Part shown: one piece after another, positions 1 to 7,962 of the stretch
Layout of the letters: the number at the start of each line of letters is the position of its first letter
How positions within the stretch are numbered: the stretch's first letter is position 1
Source: Halocatena marina
GTDB lineage: Archaea > Halobacteriota > Halobacteria > Halobacteriales > Haloarculaceae
Length of the DNA stretch: 64,000 nucleotides
Assembly (NCBI RefSeq): GCF_025913575.1
Contig: NZ_CP109785.1
Location: 620,001 to 684,000, forward strand
Direction: 5' to 3'
Made by a program: the position numbers and the translations under genes
The notes under the pieces: model-generated
The model's database searches: none
Told to the model about the DNA's origin: nothing
What the model saw: only the letters and a program-made list of their open reading frames with translations

Positions 1-1
1 T

Positions 2-802
<801 letters not shown>

Positions 803-821
803 GTAGAAAAAGACTTGTTAT

Positions 822-914
822 ATGCCCTCGTTACTGCAGTTGATGTCCAAGAAAGCACTTGTTGTGTTTGTATTGGTCGCAGTTACCGCCGCCGCGATCG
901 TTGTAAAACGATAA
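822..914 (+). CDS. Possible 30-residue single-TM microprotein
   Basis: A short frame starts ATG at 822 (alternative ATG at 843) and stops at 912-914, 19 bases after thiC. The peptide has two lysines followed by an uninterrupted hydrophobic stretch (LVVFVLVAVTAAAIVV) and a KR end, which reads as one membrane helix with basic flanks. A GC-rich hairpin follows at 926-944. A random frame of this size is not rare, so the hydrophobic design and position behind thiC are the only support. It could be a real small membrane protein co-transcribed with thiC or noise. Confidence 0.35.
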   Translation: MPSLLQLMSKKALVVFVLVAVTAAAIVVKR

Positions 915-925
915 TCGCAGTTCTT

Positions 926-944
926 AGCCGCGGTCACCGCGGCT
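926..944. terminator. GC-rich hairpin after thiC
   Basis: AGCCGCGG and CCGCGGCT form a perfect 8-bp stem with loop TCA, 12 bases after the stop codon of the 30-residue frame. It is not followed by a long T run, so it is not a typical archaeal T-tract terminator. It may be an mRNA 3'-end stabilising structure or a protein-binding palindrome. Confidence 0.35.
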
Positions 945-1016
945 TCGTAATTCACGAGGTGTCAAATACCGGTGGTACCTTGTGTGAACTGTTCACTTCA
1001 CTGATCCCACGAACGA

Positions 1017-1874
1017 ATGACTTACCCCGCGGTCTCGCGAATCGCGGGTATGTACGGCGTCGTCACCCGTAACGAAGAGGAGCTGACGTGGCCGGAGTTC
1101 GAGTATGCCTTCTACGAGGCAAAATCCGTCGCCGGTCGAGCTGCTTCTCCGCAGCCGAATGCAGTGAACATGGTCTCTTGTTTCGCCGATAACGCCGCTG
1201 CGCGTGACAATCCAGATCTCGTACCCGTGAGCGAATCAGGCGAGCGCGCTACCCGCGAGCAGCCGTATTTCGATTGGGCGTACGTCTGCCCGACCCACGA
1301 GCGCTACCGCGACGGTCTCCTTGAGATGATCGAAGAGTGTGCAGCCGTCAACGGCGATGTCCGTCTCGATGATGTGGGATTTCCGCGGTCGGAATACTGT
1401 CACTGCGAGCGGTGTGAACGTGCCTTTTCAGAAAGCGAGTACGACGATCGCTTTGCGTGGCGAGCGTCGGTCATCGAATCGTTCGTTGCCCAAGCCCGCG
1501 AACGGGTTCCTGGGCGGCTGTACCTCACGCTCTACCCAGATCCGTATCCGGGCCATCTCTACGAACGAACCGGAATCGATGTATCAGCGCTCGATAGCGT
1601 CGATGAGTTCGTCGTTCCAATCTACGACATGGCGTACTCGACTACTTACTGGCTCGAAGTTCTCGCCAACGGTTTTGTCGACAAACTCACAACACCATTC
1701 AGCATCGAACTGTACGCTGTGAACGTCGAGATTGACAATCTCATTACGGCGAGTGAGGTTGCACAGGCCTACGCGAAGGATGTCTTCTTTGGCTACGACG
1801 CGAGCAACGCACGAGCGACACTCCGGCGAATGGATGCGCAGGCGCGAGAAGGAAAGTCACACGGCCCCGACTAG
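1017..1874 (+). CDS. Hypothetical protein, TIM-barrel glycosidase-like
   Basis: This 285-residue protein has no signal peptide and no membrane segment. The middle resembles the catalytic-barrel pattern of glycosylhydrolase-like proteins: WAYVCPTHERYRDGLLEMI at about 87-105, RLDDVGFPR at 116-124, then a cysteine knuckle (C128, C130, C133 in CHCERCERAF) and LTLYPDPYPG. The pattern 'Cys-Pro-x-x-x-x-Tyr-Arg' followed by 'Asp-Asp-Val' and a CxCxxC cluster recalls uncharacterised family-10-like or DUF-type glycosidases, but I cannot name the family. The ATG at 1017 is used; an ATG at 1050 would remove 11 residues. It stands alone between thiC and a 347-base gap. Function is unknown; a cytosolic sugar-active enzyme is only a guess. 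Confidence 0.75.
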   Translation: MTYPAVSRIAGMYGVVTRNEEELTWPEFEYAFYEAKSVAGRAASPQPNAVNMVSCFADNAAARDNPDLVPVSESGERATREQPYFDWAYVCPTHERYRDGLLEMIEECAAVNGDVRLDDVGFPRSEYCHCERCERAFSESEYDDRFAWRASVIESFVAQARERVPGRLYLTLYPDPYPGHLYERTGIDVSALDSVDEFVVPIYDMAYSTTYWLEVLANGFVDKLTTPFSIELYAVNVEIDNLITASEVAQAYAKDVFFGYDASNARATLRRMDAQAREGKSHGPD

Positions 1875-2221
1875 CCGCGAAATCTGCTTGATTCCTTCTA
1901 TATTCCCCACAAGATACTTACCAACAACCCACTCTGTTCTATATGAATCGGGCGTCGTGATACGCTCTCTGCCAAGACTGACATTCACGAGGTCTCGCGT
2001 TCGACCTCTCCCGGACGTGTGACCTCTCTGCCTCTGCGTCCGACGCCCCGATTCCTCATCTGGTGTCTTTCTTCTTTCGTACCAGACTGAATCGTGAGAG
2101 TACGCTCTGATAAGTGTCGGAACGTACACCGCGTGAGCTGTGAGGAACGAACACTGGGATTTTCCTTCGCCTGAGCTGTGTGGGTCGTGTTTTTGTAGTA
2201 GGGAGACGGACTGACGTTATC
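1875..2221. other. Intergenic gap, no gene seen
   Basis: This stretch of 347 bases is C/T-rich on the plus strand and carries no convincing coding frame. The 90-codon minus-strand frame across it is Arg/Thr-rich with no recognisable fold. A weak T-rich element near 2190-2200 may serve the CBS-MaoC gene downstream. Confidence 0.5.
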
Positions 2222-3139
2222 ATGCTCAAACAGATGTCGCTTGCTGAAGCCATGCGTACGGATGTCGAAACCATCGAATCTGATGCCATACTCATCGAAG
2301 TCGGAAGACGGCTCCGGAAACGAGAGATTGGCTCCGTTGTCATCGTAGACGACGGTCCCCCTGTTGGAATTGTCACTGAGACCGATCTCGTTGAGTTCCT
2401 CGTAACCGGTGGCGACGTCGAAACCGTCACTGCAGCAGAATGTATGTCATCACCGCTGATTACCATCGATGCGTCGTCATCGATCATTGAAGCGGCGACG
2501 TTGCTCCGAGAGCACAACATCAAGAAGCTCCCGGTGCTTTCTGATGGTGAGTTGGACGGAATCGTCACCACAACTGATCTCGCATCGTATCTCCCTCAGT
2601 TTTCCGTCCAGCGGACTTCACGGGAACGTACCGAGGGCCGAGTTCCCCGTCCGAATCCTGAGATGGCCTACGACGATGAGGGGTGGCAGTTCGAGTACCG
2701 TGACACAACGTCTGGGACGTTCGGTGTTGGTGACGTCGTAGAGTTTTCGAAGGTCGTTACGGATGCTGATGTGCGCTCGTTTGCTGAGATAAGTGGCGAC
2801 ACAAACCGTCTGCATCTCGATTCAGAGTTCGCTGCACAGACGCGATTCGATCATCGCATCGTTCACGGAACGCTCGTCTCTGGTCTGATCAGCGCCGCAC
2901 TCGCCCGAATTCCGGGGTTGACGATCTATCTCGCACAAGACATTAGCTATCTCGCTCCAGTGGCCATTGGTGATCGGATCACCGCGGTCTGTGAAGCCGC
3001 CGAAGCACTAGGCAATAATAAATATCGACTCTCAACTGATGTCTACGATGAGAACGACGAACGCGTTATCGAGGGCGAAGCCGTCATTCTCTTGGATGAT
3101 CTTCCGGACACTGTTGACGAGGCGACCGAAGAAGATTAG
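2222..3139 (+). CDS. CBS-pair / MaoC-like hydratase fusion
   Basis: This 305-residue protein combines two domains. Two CBS motifs occupy about residues 5-60 and 68-125, the usual adenosine-nucleotide sensor pair. After a linker, residues 165-300 are a hot-dog MaoC domain with SGDTNRLHLD at 191-200, matching the (R)-specific enoyl-CoA hydratase signature including the catalytic Asp193 and His198, followed by HGTLVSG. The ATG at 2222 is preferred because an upstream GTG (2180) only adds a short non-conserved leader. Inference: a 3-hydroxyacyl-CoA dehydration or hydration step gated by AMP, ATP or SAM binding. MaoC domains also act in PHA synthesis and fatty-acid metabolism. The gene is monocistronic. 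Confidence 0.85.
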   Translation: MLKQMSLAEAMRTDVETIESDAILIEVGRRLRKREIGSVVIVDDGPPVGIVTETDLVEFLVTGGDVETVTAAECMSSPLITIDASSSIIEAATLLREHNIKKLPVLSDGELDGIVTTTDLASYLPQFSVQRTSRERTEGRVPRPNPEMAYDDEGWQFEYRDTTSGTFGVGDVVEFSKVVTDADVRSFAEISGDTNRLHLDSEFAAQTRFDHRIVHGTLVSGLISAALARIPGLTIYLAQDISYLAPVAIGDRITAVCEAAEALGNNKYRLSTDVYDENDERVIEGEAVILLDDLPDTVDEATEED

Positions 3140-3264
3140 AAACAGAGGGGAGATGTTTATCATTACGTGAATTACCAGCAATCGAACGAGTATTTGCTCT
3201 CTGTTGTTGTATCGATATTTCCATCTTTTTTGAGCCAGTCGGTCGCATCTCCGGACAACTGAAC

Positions 3265-3272
3265 GTTTAACA
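3265..3272 (+). promoter_or_regulatory. TATA box of HFX_2341-like gene
   Basis: GTTTAACA lies 23-30 bases before the ATG at 3295, the spacing expected for a leaderless haloarchaeal transcript. Confidence 0.5.
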
Positions 3273-3294
3273 CTCACTCGAAAGAACGATCTGT

Positions 3295-4266
3295 ATGCAG
3301 ACGCACATCGTCCCGGTCGGATTCGACTACGACCGACTCATCGCACCACTCGTCCGGGATCAACTCGACGTCGACCGTGTCATACTTCTCGAAGGCGCGG
3401 TTGGAAGCGAGGCCAACGTCGAGTACTCCCAGCACCTCGCTGAAAAACTTGAGAAAGACTTCAGAAACCTACTCGGAGCAGAGACCCAGCGATTTGTTGT
3501 CGAAGATGTATACGATTACGACACCGCTTTCGAGCAGGCCTACGACCTGATCAACGCCGAACTCGATGGCGAACCACCCTCGGGAACCGATTCGGACGAG
3601 TTAGAGCGAGAGGATCGACCCCCAAAGGATGGCAGGCAGTGTGATAACGGTGCTGTCTGGGTTAACATTTCGTCGATGCCACGGACAGTGAGCTTCGCGT
3701 TTGCGACGGCTGCACACTCCATCATGGTCGAGCGCCAGAGCGAGCGCGAGCGCATTCGAACCTACTACACTGTTCCTGAGAAGTACTTAGAGACCGAACT
3801 CGCTGAGGAACTCCGAAAGGGGATCGATCTTCTCTCGGATCTTCAGTCTTCGGGTGTCTCCGATGAACGCATCGATGAGTGGGTGACGGATGCTCGGACA
3901 ATGATCGATGAATTCGACGAACGCGGGACGACGATCGGCGCAAAATGCATCGGGGAGAGCCACATCGTCGAACTCCCTGTTGCTTCCTTCTCGAACGTCA
4001 AACCGTTCGAGGAGCTCATCCTGTTCACGCTCGGAGAACACGGCGAGTTCGCCAGCGTCTCGGAACTAGCACAAACGCTCGCGCGCGATCTGAACGAAGA
4101 GTACACCGACAGTTTCCGGTCGAAAGTCATCTACAACGTCGATCGGCTCGGTCCTGGCGGAAAGGGGTATATCGAACAGGAAGAACAGGGGAAGTCCTAC
4201 CGAACCCGCTTGTCCCACATCGGACATTTGTGGGTCCGGTCACACGCCGACGAGAACGAGATGTGA
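3295..4266 (+). CDS. HFX_2341-family transcriptional regulator (DUF6293-like)
   Basis: The 323-residue protein begins QTHIVPVGFDYDRLIAPLV, typical of the haloarchaeal HFX_2341/DUF6293 family. The N-terminal part (about 1-170) looks like an alternating alpha/beta Rossmann-like sensor, with VWVNISSMPRTVSFAFATAA as a strand-turn-helix. The middle is charged and helical. The last 90 residues (FEELILFTLGEHGEFASVS onward) have a winged-helix pattern with a basic segment near KVIYNVDRLGPGG. This suggests a ligand-sensing transcription factor; the ligand is unknown. It ends just before the convergent vapC gene. An Asp/Glu-rich insertion around residues 95-115 is probably a loop. Confidence 0.75.
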   Translation: MQTHIVPVGFDYDRLIAPLVRDQLDVDRVILLEGAVGSEANVEYSQHLAEKLEKDFRNLLGAETQRFVVEDVYDYDTAFEQAYDLINAELDGEPPSGTDSDELEREDRPPKDGRQCDNGAVWVNISSMPRTVSFAFATAAHSIMVERQSERERIRTYYTVPEKYLETELAEELRKGIDLLSDLQSSGVSDERIDEWVTDARTMIDEFDERGTTIGAKCIGESHIVELPVASFSNVKPFEELILFTLGEHGEFASVSELAQTLARDLNEEYTDSFRSKVIYNVDRLGPGGKGYIEQEEQGKSYRTRLSHIGHLWVRSHADENEM

Positions 4267-4315
4267 GTAGCGCGGTTGTCGTCGATTCCGGGTGGCTGTC
4301 TTTCGGAACTCAAAA

Positions 4316-4732
4316 CTAGTTGGTCTCTGACTCTGGGTCCGAATCCGGTTCCAGTGGAATCCGATTGAGTCCGACCGTATCGTAGTCCTGTTCGCTGGTA
4401 AGCACACGCTCATCACTACAGGCAATGACGCCAGCGTGAAGCGCATCAAACGGAGTCAAATGATACTCATTGAGGAAGGTCGCTGCGGCAAGAACGACAT
4501 CTTCGTGTTCTTTTGGGACGATCGGGACGAGCTCCAGCAAATTAGAAATCGCTCGCGGTGTATCTATTTCGTACGCCGCTGTTTCATGATTGTAGAATAG
4601 CACTAAAACCTCGGCATAGGCTAGTATTGACGTGTGAATGTCGTCGTGCTCTTCGAGAGCACGGATAGCTGGCTTACGGAGCCAATCCTCGTCTTTCACG
4701 AGTGCCGTCAAGAAATCTGTTTCCACGTACAC
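4316..4732 (-). CDS. vapC: PIN-domain ribonuclease toxin VapC
   Basis: This 138-residue PIN protein starts with GTG at 4732 and reads METDFL-type at its N-terminus (first acidic residues E4/D6). A central Glu lies in AYAEVL, and the acidic pair is followed by His in PFDALHA, giving the acidic residues that hold the metal in VapC nucleases. It is encoded 3 bases after the AbrB-type antitoxin and so is co-transcribed with it. VapC toxins cleave tRNA or rRNA; the target here cannot be read from sequence. The C-terminal PDSDPESETN tail is acidic. A host-regulation role not tied to toxin activity is possible. Confidence 0.88.
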   Translation of the reverse strand: MYVETDFLTALVKDEDWLRKPAIRALEEHDDIHTSILAYAEVLVLFYNHETAAYEIDTPRAISNLLELVPIVPKEHEDVVLAAATFLNEYHLTPFDALHAGVIACSDERVLTSEQDYDTVGLNRIPLEPDSDPESETN

Positions 4733-4735
4733 CTG

Positions 4736-5002
4736 TCAGTCCCCACGGTTCTGCGATCGGTGCTCGGCTTCGCTTTGGACCTCCCGGTGAATGGCCTTTC
4801 GTGCGTCTTCTTTCAGTTCGTCCGTGGTCTTCTCACCGAATGCGTCTCCGACAGCGGCTCGAAGCCCCGCAAGCGGGTCCTCATCGACGGGGAACAGTGC
4901 GACGTGGCTCGGGAGTTCGACGATGCGATACCGATCGCCAAACCGCTCTCGGACATCTTTCGGGAGATAGATTCGTCCCCGATCATCCGTCGATTTCGAC
5001 AT
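4736..5002 (-). CDS. vapB: AbrB/SpoVT-type antitoxin VapB
   Basis: The 88-residue protein has the swapped-hairpin AbrB pattern (DDRGRIYLPKDVRERFG, then YRIVELPSHVALFPVDEDP) followed by a charged C-terminal helix that would wrap the toxin. It lies immediately upstream of vapC with 3 bases between stop and toxin start. AbrB-type antitoxins bind palindromes in their own promoters, and a perfect inverted repeat is present at the start codon (5002-5019), consistent with autorepression by VapB or the VapBC complex. Confidence 0.87.
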   Translation of the reverse strand: MSKSTDDRGRIYLPKDVRERFGDRYRIVELPSHVALFPVDEDPLAGLRAAVGDAFGEKTTDELKEDARKAIHREVQSEAEHRSQNRGD

Positions 5003-5019
5003 CTATACCCGAATATAGA
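5002..5019 (-). promoter_or_regulatory. Inverted repeat at vapB start, putative operator
   Basis: TCTATA and TATAGA form a perfect 6-bp inverted repeat with spacer CCCGAA. The left edge shares base 5002 with the vapB start codon, so the repeat lies between the TATA box (5027-5037) and the first codon. Confidence 0.55.
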
Positions 5020-5026
5020 CGGGAAG

Positions 5027-5037
5027 ATTATAAAAAT
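5027..5037 (-). promoter_or_regulatory. TATA box of vapBC
   Basis: The minus strand reads ATTTTTATAAT 25-35 bases before the vapB ATG, a strong A/T-rich box for a leaderless transcript. Confidence 0.6.
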
Positions 5038-5147
5038 ACCCGCTTTTCTATCTATTTTCCCACTCGTCATTGGAGGACTATCCGCCGACGAGACAGGGTG
5101 AACAGGCGGACGCCTCGTTCGACGTTCGCATCACCAGATCACTGTGT

Positions 5148-5771
5148 TCACGCATCGAGCCGGGCTGCGAAAAACGGCGGTTTGGGATCGTCCTCGCCTC
5201 CCATCTCCGGGGCATCCCATTCACCCGTAATCCGAAACCCCGCGTTCTGTAGCTGTTTCCTGGTGGTCTCTGCTCCAGCCATACTCCATGTCATCTTGAC
5301 GTCAGTATCGAGCCAATCGGTGTTCGTGCGTTCGAACTCCGTCGGAGATTCCGAGAGGAGGACGCGTCCGCCGGGAGAAAGAACACGTGCGAACTCATCA
5401 AGAACTGTTTGATGATCCGTGAGTGGAATGTGAATCACGGAGCGATACGCCGTCACGGCTTCGAAAACATCATCTCGAAACGGAAGCATCGTCATATCAC
5501 CCTGTACAAGCAGTGCAGGCGAGACTGTTTCAGCGGCGAGCCGAAGTTGTTCACGGGAGAAATCGAGGCCAACCGCAGTCGTTCTCTCGCACAATCGACG
5601 AAGAATTGGTGTTCCTTGTCCACACCCAGCGTCGAGGATGCGTGTCGGCTCCGAAAGTGAATCGAGGAAATGATCGAGTATCACCATTTCACGACGACTC
5701 CCAGGGCGTTTTGCGGCGTATGTCTCCGCAAGTTCGTCGTATCCTCGACGGATCTTCTCTTTCTTTCCCAT
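5148..5771 (-). CDS. Class I SAM-dependent methyltransferase
   Basis: Starting at the ATG at 5771 (MGKKEKIRRGYDELAETY), the protein has 207 residues. It contains motif I ILDAGCGQG at about 46-53, an acidic post-I residue in VGLDFSREQL, motif II-like LLVQGDMTMLPF, and LSPGGRVLLSES. This is the Methyltransf_11 layout, as in ubiquinone/menaquinone-type and small-molecule methyltransferases. The substrate cannot be inferred. An upstream start would add 20 residues lacking family character. It is separated from DUF1405 by about 120 bases and probably has its own promoter. Confidence 0.85.
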   Translation of the reverse strand: MGKKEKIRRGYDELAETYAAKRPGSRREMVILDHFLDSLSEPTRILDAGCGQGTPILRRLCERTTAVGLDFSREQLRLAAETVSPALLVQGDMTMLPFRDDVFEAVTAYRSVIHIPLTDHQTVLDEFARVLSPGGRVLLSESPTEFERTNTDWLDTDVKMTWSMAGAETTRKQLQNAGFRITGEWDAPEMGGEDDPKPPFFAARLDA

Positions 5772-5891
5772 CTGCGAGACGTATGGCGGACAAACGTTCA
5801 ATCTCTCGTCTACGGTGACTGTTCGTCGCACGACCTCGCCGGTGGACGAGAACTATTCTGAGATGTAATCATCAACCAAAGAAAAGACGCT

Positions 5892-6638
5892 CTACTCCAA
5901 CTTCTTCGCACGCGTTGTGTACGCGAGAAAGACCGCAAGGACCGTAATGAGCACTGCGCCAGCAGCCGCGACCTCCAATGCAGAGAGAGTGACCTGTGTC
6001 GTTACGGAGAGCCACGGCACGCTATCGGCGACTGGAAGCGCGGTGTGGTGTGGTTGGCCAACGATCGGATAGAAGTAATCGACGACGAGATCGACAGTGT
6101 ACCACGTGAGCGCAACGCCGATCGCCCAGCCGGGAAACGCAGAATAGCGATGGATGACGAACGCCTCGACGACCATCGCAAGATGACTCCAGAAGAGAAA
6201 GTTGTACATCGCTGGGTGGAGTCCCAGCTGTGCCCACGCAGGAAAGAATGCGAGCAGAACGTAGGGAGTCCACAGACCGAGTTTGATGCAACCAAAAAAT
6301 GCGAACATGTTGATGACTTCATTGTTGCGGTCGAGCTTCCAGAGCGCGATGCTACAAGCGATGAAGAGCGTCGCAAGGGGACTGTCTGGAACGAACGGCC
6401 ACATAACGACTGGTGTCGTAGCGAACTGAGATCGGTAGTACCAGAATCCGAAGGCAGTTCCGACGAGATTGATCGCAACAACGAGCCACGCGAGCCGAAG
6501 ACCGAGATTCTCGATCGTTCTCGGAAGCGGGGCAACATACCGTGGGAGTGAATCGCGTGGTGGGAGCGAGTCGTCATCGAGATACGCGAGGAGTCGATTG
6601 TACCAACTCCACTGTGCGTCGTCGGATGCTATATCCAT
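5892..6638 (-). CDS. DUF1405 multi-spanning membrane protein
   Basis: The 248-residue protein has an acidic cytosolic N-terminus followed by about seven hydrophobic segments, e.g. LRLAWLVVAINLVGTAFGFWYY and WAIGVALTWYTVDLVVDYF. The pattern RSQFATTPVVMWPFVPDSPLATL is characteristic of DUF1405, a family of unknown function in archaea and Bacillus. It is transcribed divergently from pdxS and shares the 152-base region that carries an inverted repeat. Function unknown. Confidence 0.88.
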   Translation of the reverse strand: MDIASDDAQWSWYNRLLAYLDDDSLPPRDSLPRYVAPLPRTIENLGLRLAWLVVAINLVGTAFGFWYYRSQFATTPVVMWPFVPDSPLATLFIACSIALWKLDRNNEVINMFAFFGCIKLGLWTPYVLLAFFPAWAQLGLHPAMYNFLFWSHLAMVVEAFVIHRYSAFPGWAIGVALTWYTVDLVVDYFYPIVGQPHHTALPVADSVPWLSVTTQVTLSALEVAAAGAVLITVLAVFLAYTTRAKKLE

Positions 6639-6727
6639 GCCTCTGTTTCAATCCCTCTCGTTCGATCAGTATCCGTGTTCGTATTCGTATCCCGTGCTCT
6701 CCCCACTTCGTCTCCAAACGAAGCCAC

Positions 6728-6762
6728 ACCAGTCTGTGGAGCGAACGTGTATACAGACTGGT
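6728..6762 (+). promoter_or_regulatory. Inverted repeat in pdxS / DUF1405 intergenic region
   Basis: ACCAGTCTGT (6728-6737) and ACAGACTGGT (6753-6762) are exact reverse complements separated by 15 bases. The right arm abuts and partly overlaps the TATA-like GTTAAGTA (6761-6768) of pdxS. A terminator is unlikely because the flanking genes diverge. The two half-sites are about 2.5 helical turns apart centre to centre. Confidence 0.6.
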
Positions 6763-6768
6763 TAAGTA
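6761..6768 (+). promoter_or_regulatory. TATA box of pdxS
   Basis: GTTAAGTA is 23-30 bases before the pdxS ATG. It resembles the common haloarchaeal TTTAAGTA box. Confidence 0.5.
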
Positions 6769-6790
6769 GGTTCGGGTCAGTGATCCAACC

Positions 6791-7699
6791 ATGAGCAACG
6801 AGACGAACATCGAGGAGCTAAAGCGCGGAACAGATCTCATCAAGCGCGGGTTTGCGAAGATGCAAAAAGGCGGCGTCATCATGGACGTCGTGACGCGAGA
6901 GCAAGCACGCGTTGCCGAAGACAGCGGTGCAGTGGCAGTCATGTCACTCGAAGCCGTCCCCGCGGATATCAGAAAACGCGGCGGTGTCGCCCGCATGGCC
7001 GACCCAAGCGCACTGAGAGAAATCATCGATGAGGTCTCCATCCCTGTGATGGGGAAATGCAGAATTGGACACACGAAAGAGGCACAGATCCTCGAAGCAA
7101 CGGGAGCCGATATGCTCGACGAAAGCGAGGTGCTCACACCCGCCGACAACGAGTATCACATCGAGAAACAGTCGTTCACCGCGCCGTTCGTCTGTGGCGC
7201 GCGCACACTCCCCGAAGCACTGCGGCGTATTGACGAAGGCGCGGCAATGATCCGAACGAAAGGCGAAGCGGGTACCGGCGACGTAAACCAAGCGGTCACG
7301 CATCAGCGTGCGATCAAAAGTGCAATTCGAGAACTCGAAGGCCAGTCCAAAGAGGAGCGAGAAAAGTGGGCACGAGAGCACGAAGCGCCTGCTGACCTCG
7401 TTCACGAAACCGCAGAACGGGGCCGTCTTCCTGTCGTGAATTTCGCTGCGGGTGGTATCGCCACGCCGGCGGATGCAGCGTTGATGATGCATCACGGATG
7501 TGACGGCATCTTTGTTGGATCGGGCATCTTCGGGGCTGAAGACCCTGATTCGATGGGACAGTCAATCGTCGAAGCCGTCAACAACTGGGACGATCCAGAT
7601 GCCCTCGCCGAGATTGCTGCCGGAATCGGTCGCGGCATGAAAGGCCAATCGAACGTCGGGATGAAAGACGAAGAGAAGTTACAAAATCGTGGTGTCTAA
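6791..7699 (+). CDS. pdxS: Pyridoxal 5'-phosphate synthase subunit PdxS
   Basis: The 302-residue TIM-barrel synthase subunit makes pyridoxal phosphate from ribose 5-phosphate, glyceraldehyde 3-phosphate and ammonia delivered by the PdxT glutaminase. Asp32, Lys89 ([10 protein letters not shown]) and Lys157 ([10 protein letters not shown]) correspond to the Bacillus catalytic Asp24, Lys81 and Lys149 by constant offset. Phosphate-binding glycines occur in [13 protein letters not shown] and [10 protein letters not shown]. Length is normal for the family. pdxT is not adjacent here. The promoter carries a perfect inverted repeat that may regulate expression. Confidence 0.97.
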   Translation: MSNETNIEELKRGTDLIKRGFAKMQKGGVIMDVVTREQARVAEDSGAVAVMSLEAVPADIRKRGGVARMADPSALREIIDEVSIPVMGKCRIGHTKEAQILEATGADMLDESEVLTPADNEYHIEKQSFTAPFVCGARTLPEALRRIDEGAAMIRTKGEAGTGDVNQAVTHQRAIKSAIRELEGQSKEEREKWAREHEAPADLVHETAERGRLPVVNFAAGGIATPADAALMMHHGCDGIFVGSGIFGAEDPDSMGQSIVEAVNNWDDPDALAEIAAGIGRGMKGQSNVGMKDEEKLQNRGV

Positions 7700-7962
7700 A
7701 ATTCGGCCTGATCTGATGGAGTAGCATACGTTCGATCTCCTCAAGCTCGTTGTCAGTGTGTGTCATTTACTGTAGGGCAATTTATATTACTGGTGAATTA
7801 GTTGGATAACATAGATGGTAACATCAACAGAAATTGGGATGTATATAAAACAGGCGTACCTGCTCATCGACCGGGTGAGTGGGTGATTGTTGAATAATAC
7901 TTACATGTCACGTCATTGCATGACAACGAAGATTAACTTTACCTACTCTGTAAGCAAATCAC

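Noticed and set aside
1857..2129. 90-codon minus-strand frame overlapping the end of the 1017 gene
   Set aside because: Arg/Thr/Ser-rich, no acidic bias, overlaps a gene with better coding character; no motif.
7578..7766. Minus-strand frame starting MTHTDNELEEIERMLL with a TATA-like box
   Set aside because: The first 20 residues look haloarchaeal, but the rest is antisense to pdxS and Arg/Ser-rich. It may be a gene fragment, but evidence is too thin to call.
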